From contig NZ_AP022568.1 in assembly GCF_010727605.1 (NCBI RefSeq), positions 992,001-1,056,000 of the forward strand: a stretch of 64,000 nucleotides of DNA. The letters are read 5' to 3'. This DNA comes from Mycobacterium simiae (GTDB lineage: Bacteria; Actinomycetota; Actinomycetes; Mycobacteriales; Mycobacteriaceae). The position numbers and the translations under genes are program-made. Shown here piece after piece: positions 7,630-14,529 of this stretch (within the stretch, counting starts at the first letter, position 1; each line of letters starts with the position of its first letter). The notes beneath the pieces were generated by a model. The model saw only the letters and a program-made list of their open reading frames with translations, searched no databases and was not told where the DNA came from.

Positions 7630-8556
7630 ATGAATTCCTCACCTCGCGCCACCCGTCAGGAGCTGATCGTCGTGACCGGCGCGTCGACCGGGATGGGCGC
7701 CGCAACGGCGAAAGAACTGGCCCGCAGGGGATTTCACGTGCTCGCCGGGGTACGCCGCGACGCCGACGCCGACGCGCTAGTGGCCGACGGACCTGAGGGG
7801 CTAGAACCGGTGATCCTCGACATCACGATGGAATCGGACGTCGCCGCCATTGCCGACTGCGTCGCGCGCGACCCGCTGCGCCGGCCGCTGCGGGCGCTGA
7901 TCAACAACGCCGGGATCGCAGTCAACGCGCCGGTGGAAGCCCTGCCGATAGCGCACTGGCGCAAGCAGTTCGAGGTCAACCTGTTCGGCCACGTCGCGAT
8001 GACCCAGGCGTTGTTACCGGCGCTGCTACTCGGCGGCGGCACCGTCGTGAACATCAGCTCCGTCGGCGGAAAGGTGGTGTTGCCGACCTACGGCGCCTAC
8101 GCCGGGTCCAAGTTCGCGCTCGAGGCGGTCAGTGACGCCCTGCGACGCGAGGTTTCCCACCTCGGCATCAAGGTGGTCGTCGTCGAACCCGGCGCGGTCA
8201 AGACGGAGATGGTCGACCGTGGCATCGCCACCGCGGAGGAGCTGCTGGCGAACATGAGCGCCCCGCAACTCACCCGCTATGGCGATCTGGCCGCGGCCGT
8301 CACGGCACAAGCCCGGTCGTTCGGTGAGGCCGGTGTTTCGGCGGAGCACGCAGCGAAGGTAATCGCCAAGGCGGCCACCGCATCTCGGCCACGAACTCGC
8401 TACACGATCGGGCGCGACGCCGCGGTCCTGGTGCGAATCAGCCGCCTGGCATCCGACCGGGTCCTGGACCGCATTGTGCGGCTGAATCTTCGATCCTTCG
8501 CGAAAGGTCCGCGGCCGAGTGAAAAGAATGAAAAGGCCGACGCTGCAATGGCTTAA
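7630..8556 (+). CDS. Short-chain dehydrogenase/reductase
   Basis: A classical SDR of 308 residues with the Rossmann motif TGASTGMGAAT near the N-terminus, NNAG, and a YxxxK active site (YGAYAGSKFALE). It should oxidise or reduce an alcohol/ketone with NAD(P); the substrate cannot be read. ATG 7630 follows GGAGA by five bases; an ATG four codons upstream (7618) is also possible. It is divergent from, and probably controlled by, the TetR gene ending at 7528. Confidence 0.88.
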   Translation: MNSSPRATRQELIVVTGASTGMGAATAKELARRGFHVLAGVRRDADADALVADGPEGLEPVILDITMESDVAAIADCVARDPLRRPLRALINNAGIAVNAPVEALPIAHWRKQFEVNLFGHVAMTQALLPALLLGGGTVVNISSVGGKVVLPTYGAYAGSKFALEAVSDALRREVSHLGIKVVVVEPGAVKTEMVDRGIATAEELLANMSAPQLTRYGDLAAAVTAQARSFGEAGVSAEHAAKVIAKAATASRPRTRYTIGRDAAVLVRISRLASDRVLDRIVRLNLRSFAKGPRPSEKNEKADAAMA

Positions 8557-8578
8557 CCCCACGCCCAGGCGGCCGGCG

Positions 8579-9037
8579 TCAGTCGGCGGTGTGAACGATA
8601 AGCACGTCGGTCTTGGACCTGCGGGAGACTTCGGATGGGACCGAGCCCAGCAGCCGCCCGGCGACGCTGCTGAGGCCGACGTTGCCGACGACCAGCAGGT
8701 CGGCACCGACGTCCTCGGCAAGCTGCACCAGCGCGTTGATGGGAGCACCGACGATCGCCTTCTCCTCGACGTTTTTGGCCCCGGCCTGGTGCGCCCGTTC
8801 CCGAGCGTTCTGCAGAATCGCGTAGTAGGGGGCCTCGCCCACCGTGCGGTAGTCCGCACCGTGGTCGCTCCCCGGCGGGATCGCGTAGCGACCTTTTTCC
8901 TCGGGAATGGGCGGATGTGCCGTTGCCACGATCAATTTCGCGCCGTGGTCCGCAGCGACCGCGGCCGCGCGTTCAACCGCGCGCAGCGATGAGTCCGAGC
9001 CATCGGTGCCGACCACAACGGTCTGATAGGCGCTCAT
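8579..9037 (-). CDS. Universal stress protein, single UspA domain
   Basis: The 152-residue protein begins VVVGTDGSDSSLRAV and ends with the nucleotide-binding motif GNVGLSSVAGRLLGSVPSEV (G-x2-G-x9-G-S). It is strongly reminiscent of M. tuberculosis Rv1636, a Usp reported to bind cAMP. Single-domain Usp proteins act in the cytosol under stress. It is convergent with the SDR gene (22-base gap). cAMP binding here is inferred from resemblance only. Confidence 0.9.
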   Translation of the reverse strand: MSAYQTVVVGTDGSDSSLRAVERAAAVAADHGAKLIVATAHPPIPEEKGRYAIPPGSDHGADYRTVGEAPYYAILQNARERAHQAGAKNVEEKAIVGAPINALVQLAEDVGADLLVVGNVGLSSVAGRLLGSVPSEVSRRSKTDVLIVHTAD

Positions 9038-9159
9038 ATCCCAGTGAGTGTAGAGCCCGATGTCTGCTCAGCACCGGAAATGAAGAGGAATTCGCCTGAC
9101 GAGTCCCCCAGTTCGCCACCGCGTCGGTACGCCGCACCCGGCGCCTCAGGCCCGAGCGG

Positions 9160-10710
9160 TCACGCCGTGCGCTTGGCACGCTTGCCCGTGCCGACACCGA
9201 AGAACTGGTACTCGCTGGGTTTGACCGAGCGGGTCGCTCGCCAGTACTGCCAGGTATAGCCGCCCCACAACACCGTGTTTTTGCCGTGCTCGTCGAGGTA
9301 CCAGCTGCTGCAACCGCCGCTGTTCCACACCGAGCCCTTCAGTTGTTCCTGCAGCTCGTCGTTGAACTTGTCCTGTGCCGCGCGGGTGGGGGCCAGCGCC
9401 TGCGCGCCGTATTTGTCGCAGGTCTTGATCGCATCGGCCACGTAGTGGATCTGCGACTCGATCATGAAGACCACGGAGTTGTGCCCTAGCCCGGTGTTGG
9501 GCCCCAGTAGGAAGAACAGGTTCGGCATTTCGGCGACGGTGATGCCGCGATGGGCGCCGATGCCCTCGCGATTCCACCGGTCGACCAGGTCCTCGCCGCG
9601 CAGGCCTTTGATGCCGACGTAGGTGTAGGAGTCGGTGACGTGGAATCCGGTCGCATACACGATTACGTCGACCTCGTGCTGCCTGCCGTCGGCGGTGACG
9701 ATGCCGTCGCGGGTGATCCGCACGATGCCGTCGGTGATGAGTTTGGTCTTCGGGTTCGCCACGGCGGGGTAGTACGTCGAGGAGTTCAGGATGCGCTTGC
9801 ACCCGATGCGGTAATTCGGAATCAGCTTGCGGCGCAGCTCGCGGTCCTTGACCGAGCGGCGGATGTTGTATTTGCAGTAGGCCTCAATGAATTTCAGCGC
9901 GTTGGGCCGTTTGGTCATGCCGAACGCCAACGCTTCCTGGCCCCAATAGATGGCCAGCCGCACCAGTGCCCGTAACCCGGGAACGCGTTGCATGGCCTTG
10001 CGCAGCGCCGGGGAAAGCTCGGGATTGGACCGCGGTACCACCCACGGCGGCGTGCGTTGGTACAGCTGTAGCTCGGTGACCTGATCGACGATCTCCGGCA
10101 CGATCTGGATTGCGCTGGCGCCCGTCCCGATGATGGCCACCCGCTTGCCGGTCAGATCGACATTGTGGTCCCACTCCGCGGAATGGAAAGCGGGACCGGC
10201 GAATTCGTCGCGTCCTTCGATGTCGGGCAGCTTCGGGATGTGTAGCGCGCCGGCGCCTGAAATCAGGAATTGAGCGATGTATTCCCGCCCGTCCTGGGTA
10301 AACACATGCCAGCGGTACTCGTCTTCGTCCCAATAGCCGCGGTCCACCAGCGAATTGAACTCGATGTAACGGCGCAAGCCGTACTTCTCGGTCACACCCT
10401 TGAGGTAGTCCCAGATCTCGGGCTGATAGGAGAACGGGTTCTTCCAGTCCGGCTTGGGTTCGAAGGAGAAGGAGTACAGGTGCGACGGGATGTCGCAGGC
10501 ACAACCGGGGTAGCTGTTGTCCCGCCAGGTGCCGCCGATGTCGTCGGCTTTCTCCAGGATGACGAAGTCCACCCCCTGCTGCGCAAGCTTGATCGCCATA
10601 CCCAGACCGGAGAATCCGGTCCCGATGATCAGGGCGCGGGTTCGCACCGGCGTCGGGGCCGCGGGCTGCGGAGCTGGTTTCTCCTGGGCTGCTATCACTG
10701 CATCGGTCAC
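9160..10710 (-). CDS. Flavin-containing Baeyer-Villiger-type monooxygenase (Rv3049c-like)
   Basis: The 516-residue protein has an N-terminal FAD Rossmann motif (IIGTGFSGLGMAIKLAQQG, about 28-46), GGTW, a Baeyer-Villiger fingerprint variant (FAGPAFHSAEWD, near 165-176) and a second dinucleotide site (IIGTGASAIQIVPEI, near 187-201). These enzymes use NADPH and O2 to insert oxygen next to a ketone or oxygenate heteroatoms. By content and neighbourhood it matches M. tuberculosis Rv3049c. The TetR gene directly upstream on the same strand and the dyads between them suggest local repression. The natural substrate is unknown. Confidence 0.9.
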   Translation of the reverse strand: MTDAVIAAQEKPAPQPAAPTPVRTRALIIGTGFSGLGMAIKLAQQGVDFVILEKADDIGGTWRDNSYPGCACDIPSHLYSFSFEPKPDWKNPFSYQPEIWDYLKGVTEKYGLRRYIEFNSLVDRGYWDEDEYRWHVFTQDGREYIAQFLISGAGALHIPKLPDIEGRDEFAGPAFHSAEWDHNVDLTGKRVAIIGTGASAIQIVPEIVDQVTELQLYQRTPPWVVPRSNPELSPALRKAMQRVPGLRALVRLAIYWGQEALAFGMTKRPNALKFIEAYCKYNIRRSVKDRELRRKLIPNYRIGCKRILNSSTYYPAVANPKTKLITDGIVRITRDGIVTADGRQHEVDVIVYATGFHVTDSYTYVGIKGLRGEDLVDRWNREGIGAHRGITVAEMPNLFFLLGPNTGLGHNSVVFMIESQIHYVADAIKTCDKYGAQALAPTRAAQDKFNDELQEQLKGSVWNSGGCSSWYLDEHGKNTVLWGGYTWQYWRATRSVKPSEYQFFGVGTGKRAKRTA

Positions 10711-10794
10711 TGCGGATCGGTCTTCCTATTGCCTGTCAGCTCGCGCTTCTGGTGGGTACCGCACGGGGCTACGGTGGATACCCCGTGGATACCC

Positions 10795-10829
10795 GGTACC
10801 CTCGGTACCGGCTACAACGAGTGTTGTAG
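10795..10829. promoter_or_regulatory. Two dyads upstream of the monooxygenase
   Basis: GGTACC-CTC-GGTACC (10795-10809) and CTACAAC-GAGT-GTTGTAG (10812-10829) are perfect inverted repeats lying side by side between the TetR gene and the monooxygenase. A GTGGATACCC direct repeat lies next to them (10773-10794). They are good candidates for the TetR operator and promoter region. Confidence 0.55.
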
Positions 10830-10863
10830 ATCCCCGCACCGATGTCAACGTCGTCGGCGCTGC

Positions 10864-11604
10864 TCAGCTGGCGGCGGGGCTCCTGCGTACGGCGCTGTGG
10901 ACCGGCTGGTCGGGGTCGACGACAATGCCCAGCGCCTCGGCCGTGCCGACGATGACCCCCAGCATGATCGTGGTCAGGTGAGCAACGAACTGGTCGCGGG
11001 GCATGCGGCGGGGGCTGCCCGGTTCGGGCCCTAACCACCATTCGGTGGACGAGGCCGCCGATCCGAACGCCGCGTGCGCGGCCAGCTCGAAGGCAGCGTG
11101 GTCCAGCTGCATGTCCTTGAGCTCGTTGTCGAACATGTCGGCCATGGTGAGCGTGATCTGACGGCCCTCGTTAAGGGTGCGGACCGTCGACTCGGCGGTC
11201 GCTCCGGAGCGCGCCGAGATGAACACCCGCAGTACGTTGGGATGCAGGTCCACCAGGTTGACGTATTCCTCGACGCTGCGCCGGACGATCTCCCGGGCGG
11301 AGTCGGTGGCCAAGTCGATCGACGGGAAGATCGCCGCCCACAACATGTCCCGCAGCCGCTCGCCGATCGCCTGGAATAGGTCGGACTTGTCCTGGAAGTG
11401 GCGATAGATCTTGGGCTTGGCGGTGCCCGCCTCTTCGGCGATTTCTCGCACGCTCAGCTCGGGCCCCAGCCGGTCGATGGCGCGAAACGCCGCCTCGACG
11501 ATCTCACCGCGCACCTTCTTGCGGTGTTCCCGCCAGCGCTCGCTGCGCGCGTCGACCTTCGCGCCCGGCTTGACGCTCGAATGGGGCCGAGGAGGTCGGG
11601 GCAT
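10864..11604 (-). CDS. TetR-family regulator (Rv3050c-like)
   Basis: The 246-residue protein has a TetR DNA-binding domain after a basic N-terminal arm (ELSVREIAEEAGTAKPKIYRHFQDKSDLF is split across helices 2-4, about residues 50-78). It resembles M. tuberculosis Rv3050c in sequence and place. I chose ATG 11604 by that resemblance; ATG 11625 is the upstream alternative. It probably controls the monooxygenase downstream through the dyads at 10795-10829. The nrd genes that normally lie next to it are displaced here by about 9 kb. Confidence 0.85.
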   Translation of the reverse strand: MPRPPRPHSSVKPGAKVDARSERWREHRKKVRGEIVEAAFRAIDRLGPELSVREIAEEAGTAKPKIYRHFQDKSDLFQAIGERLRDMLWAAIFPSIDLATDSAREIVRRSVEEYVNLVDLHPNVLRVFISARSGATAESTVRTLNEGRQITLTMADMFDNELKDMQLDHAAFELAAHAAFGSAASSTEWWLGPEPGSPRRMPRDQFVAHLTTIMLGVIVGTAEALGIVVDPDQPVHSAVRRSPAAS

Positions 11605-11715
11605 TCTCACCACATCAAGAACCATACCCCCCGAGAGCCGCTGACCTGGGCAGACCGCGCGTCCCCGCGACGCGGCGTTGCGTCCGAGTGACTGCGCCGT
11701 GTCTAGGCCGTGTCA

Positions 11716-12687
11716 CTACCGCCCACGCAGTACCTCACTGGGCGAGCGGCCGAATTCCCGCCGGTAGTCGGCCGCGAACCGGCCCAGATTGCCAAACCCC
11801 CAGCGGTATGCGACGGCCGCGACGGTCGTCCCGTCCTCGACAGCCGACCGCCGCAGATCCGCGTGCGCCCGAGCCAGTCTGATCGATTTCAGATGGGCCA
11901 TCGGAGTCGTGTCCAGGTGCTTACGGAAGGCTTCCTGAAGCGCACGAGTGCTCAACCGCGCGGCGGCCGCCACGTCGCTGATCCGGATGTCCTCGGCCGC
12001 GAAGTCGTCGAGGTAAGCGAGCGCGCGCCGCACCGCCGGCGGCCGCACGGCACCGCCGCCCGCGTCGGCCGTGTGACTAAGGCCGGGGTAGGCCTCGACG
12101 ATGCTCGCTACCAACATTCGAGACATCTGTGCCGATACCAATGACCTCGATGCCAGCAGCCCGGTCGGCCCGGCATTGCGGAGCAGGAATCTCATCACCT
12201 TCGCCACGGCCAACGTTCCCGGTGTGGACGGCTGCCAGCTCGTCGGGATTCGGACCGGGCTCGGCTCGGTCGCACCGGTGAACTCGGCGACCGCCGCCTC
12301 GAAATCCGTGCGCGGAATGCGCACGTGAAAAATATTGCAGTTCTCCTCCCACCGCAGCCGAAACGCCGTGTGGGCGTCCAGCACAACGAAACCGCCGGGC
12401 AACACGGCCCGCTCCCCGTGGTCCGCGCCGGCCACGAACCGCCCACTGATCTGCTCGGACACTAAGACGAAGTCGTCGAATGTCGACGACTCGAGCACCG
12501 TGGTGGCAGCGCCGTACGACAGGGAGTAAACGCCAAGCCCGCTGCCGCCGCCCTCCGCATGCCGGGCGCGAAACGCCGACACGCGGCCCCGGACGGTGAG
12601 GCGGTGGGGACAGTAGACAGCGGCGATCTGACTGCGCGCGTCGTCGGGATCCGTGGTGTCGGTCCGGACGCGCAATCCGTCGATCAT
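11716..12687 (-). CDS. AraC-family transcriptional regulator
   Basis: The 323-residue protein has an N-terminal AraC-binding-like sensory region and a C-terminal double helix-turn-helix, with the first recognition region at RISDVAAAARLSTRALQEAF and the second ending GFGNLGRFAADYRREFG. I chose ATG 12687; the frame stays open to 12948 but that part looks non-coding and overlaps a better small ORF. The ATG overlaps the stop of that ORF (ATGA). AraC proteins typically activate promoters carrying direct repeats about two helical turns apart, exactly the pattern found upstream of the methyltransferase and FAD-oxidase genes in this block. That link is inferred. Confidence 0.88.
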   Translation of the reverse strand: MIDGLRVRTDTTDPDDARSQIAAVYCPHRLTVRGRVSAFRARHAEGGGSGLGVYSLSYGAATTVLESSTFDDFVLVSEQISGRFVAGADHGERAVLPGGFVVLDAHTAFRLRWEENCNIFHVRIPRTDFEAAVAEFTGATEPSPVRIPTSWQPSTPGTLAVAKVMRFLLRNAGPTGLLASRSLVSAQMSRMLVASIVEAYPGLSHTADAGGGAVRPPAVRRALAYLDDFAAEDIRISDVAAAARLSTRALQEAFRKHLDTTPMAHLKSIRLARAHADLRRSAVEDGTTVAAVAYRWGFGNLGRFAADYRREFGRSPSEVLRGR

Positions 12688-12887
12688 GAGGCCGCGCCCC
12701 GTTCGCGGATCCGCACCGCAGTGTGCGGCGCTGCCACGACCACCCAGGTGTCCAGGCCGGCGCTCTCGGTGGCGGCAGGCGATGCGGTGCGGACGGTCAA
12801 CGGGTCGGCGGCCCGATGCCAATGTTGCGGTCCCGCGAAGAGCGGTCGTTCGCAAGTCCACCGGGGCGGGTGAAGTCCAAGTCTCAT
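12684..12887 (-). CDS. Small ORF coupled to the AraC gene, function unknown
   Basis: This 67-codon frame begins MRLGLHPPRW behind a good ribosome site (GGAAGG, six bases before ATG 12887). Its TGA overlaps the AraC ATG by four bases. No domain is recognised. The start MRLGLHPPRW and the later ESAGLDTWVV are faintly like the first strand and helix of a luciferase-like F420 oxidoreductase, so it may be a gene remnant now serving as a translational leader. It could equally be a genuine small protein. Confidence 0.45.
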   Translation of the reverse strand: MRLGLHPPRWTCERPLFAGPQHWHRAADPLTVRTASPAATESAGLDTWVVVAAPHTAVRIRERGAAS

Positions 12888-13003
12888 TCGGTACCTTCCG
12901 TCGAGTCGTCACGGTCAGGAAAAAGAACAACCATTCGGCGCCACCCATGCCGTCGAGAGTCAGCGGTGTCCTTTTCTGTGGAGCGGATGGCGCATTGTGA
13001 GCG

Positions 13004-13495
13004 GTGCGCGGCTGCTACCAGAGTGGTTCGCCGCCAGAGTATTTGGGGCCGCCGATCCCGTCGCCGGGCCTTGACGTCGGGTCGCCGGAGGGTCTCGCAC
13101 GCATCACTACGACGACCGACCCGCGCGAATTACTCGAAGCGTTCTACGTCAAAACCCTGCACCTTCCCCGGGCAGCCGTCAAAGACCTTGCCGAGCGCGA
13201 GTTTCCGTATCTGGCCGCCTCGTTCGCACACACCGCCGGGCGCGAACTCGCGGTGGCTCGCGGCTACCGTGCCACCAGTCGGCTAGCCCAGATCACCGCC
13301 CCACTGCGGATCTTGTTCGGTACCCAGAGTCCCGCGTATTTCCGGGTGGCCGCGACGGCCGTCGCCGAGCTGGTACCGGGAGCCACGGTGGGCGCGTTGC
13401 GCGGCCAAGGGCACCAGGCGGTCGACTACGACCCACCGCAATTCGCACGGGCGGTACTCGATTTCGACTTGAGCTCGACTAGTCCGCATCGGTGA
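13004..13495 (+). pseudogene. Alpha/beta-hydrolase C-terminal remnant
   Basis: The frame encodes about 163 residues whose second half matches the end of an alpha/beta hydrolase: ITAPLRILFGTQSPAYF, where the acid residue strand lies, then GQGHQAVDYDPPQF with the catalytic His. The nucleophile elbow (GxSxG) and the whole N-terminal core are absent, and nothing upstream restores them. No convincing ribosome site precedes it. It overlaps the convergent oxidoreductase gene by 17 bases. Most likely it is a decayed gene left at an insertion or deletion boundary. Confidence 0.6.
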
Positions 13496-14402
13496 TGGTG
13501 ATGACGGTCTTGCCACCGCCCCGATGCGCCGGGTCGAATGCCCCCGCAGCTTCGGCCAGCGCACATACCGTCTTGACGACCGGGTGCAGTCGCCCATCGC
13601 GAACCCTGCGTTCCAGCCTGGTAAGGGCCCGCCGGTCGGGTTCGACGACGAAAAAGACGGCGCGTCCGTGCTCGGGTCGGACCCGGGGCGGCTCGGCGAT
13701 GGTGATCAGCACGCCGTCCGGGCGCACCAGTTGCGCTGAGCGGTCGAGGATCTCGCCGCCTATGACGTCGAATACCACGTCGACCGGGCCGGCCTCCTCG
13801 AGGCGATCGGATCGCAGCTCCACGAAACTGTCGGCGCCGAGGCCCAGGACCACGTCCCGGTGCTCGGCGCGGCCGGTGCCGATGACGCGCGCGCCGGCGT
13901 CGCGAGCAAGCTGCACCACCAGGGAACCGACGCCACCGGCGGCGCCATGAACCAGAACGGTCTGGCCGGCGACCAGGCGCGCATGGATGAACAGCCCCTG
14001 CCATGCGGTCAGCCCGGGCAGCGCCAACGCGGCGGCCAGCGCGTGGTCGACATCTGCCGACAATGGCGCGAGATTGCGGGCCTCCACCGCGACGTACTCC
14101 GCGAGTGAGCCGTCACGGGCCCAGTCGGTGATCCCGAAAACTCGCTGTCCCACCGTCAGTCCGGTTGTGCCGTAGCCTAATTCCGCGACGACGCCGGAGA
14201 CTTCATGCCCCGGAATGACGGGAGTCCGATCGCGCCCGGAGCGGTCGGTCCAGGTGGCCGGCCAGTCGAGCTCGTCCGGGGTGAAGCTGGCGGCATGCAC
14301 TTGGACGACGACGTCGTTTTCGGCGGCATGCGGGTAGGGCACCTCGGCCAGAGCAAGCCCACGGAAACCGGCGGCGCGCTCGCGCGCGGTGATCGCTTGC
14401 AT
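13479..14402 (-). CDS. Zinc-independent MDR oxidoreductase (quinone oxidoreductase-like)
   Basis: The 307-residue medium-chain dehydrogenase/reductase has a GroES-like N-terminal domain (IPGHEVSGVVAELG, about 63-76) and a nucleotide-binding motif (VLVHGAAGGVGSLVVQLAR, about 149-167). It lacks the cysteine cluster of zinc alcohol dehydrogenases, which fits the NADPH:quinone oxidoreductase group. It sits between the AraC gene and mmpL in the accessory block. The substrate is unknown. No direct repeat of the kind seen at 18910 or 20645 was found upstream. Confidence 0.86.
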   Translation of the reverse strand: MQAITARERAAGFRGLALAEVPYPHAAENDVVVQVHAASFTPDELDWPATWTDRSGRDRTPVIPGHEVSGVVAELGYGTTGLTVGQRVFGITDWARDGSLAEYVAVEARNLAPLSADVDHALAAALALPGLTAWQGLFIHARLVAGQTVLVHGAAGGVGSLVVQLARDAGARVIGTGRAEHRDVVLGLGADSFVELRSDRLEEAGPVDVVFDVIGGEILDRSAQLVRPDGVLITIAEPPRVRPEHGRAVFFVVEPDRRALTRLERRVRDGRLHPVVKTVCALAEAAGAFDPAHRGGGKTVITITDAD

Positions 14403-14529
14403 CGTCTTCTCACTCCCCTATCGACCCCCTATGGACCTCGTTGGATCACGCCGATAACGTTTGCACCTCCGCGGCGCGATCACCAGGGCCATTGAGCCAC
14501 GCGGTCCACGAAATGCGACAACGCGCCGG

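Noticed and set aside
12688..12948. N-terminal extension of the AraC gene to ATG 12948.
   Set aside because: The extra 87 residues are Arg/Pro/His-rich with no family match, and a small ORF with a proper ribosome site occupies the same DNA in another frame.
12983..12993. A third AraC-type promoter (GCGGATGGCGC) upstream of the AraC gene.
   Set aside because: Only one half-site matches; the second repeat is at the wrong distance and the -35/-10 elements are not at the spacing of the other two.
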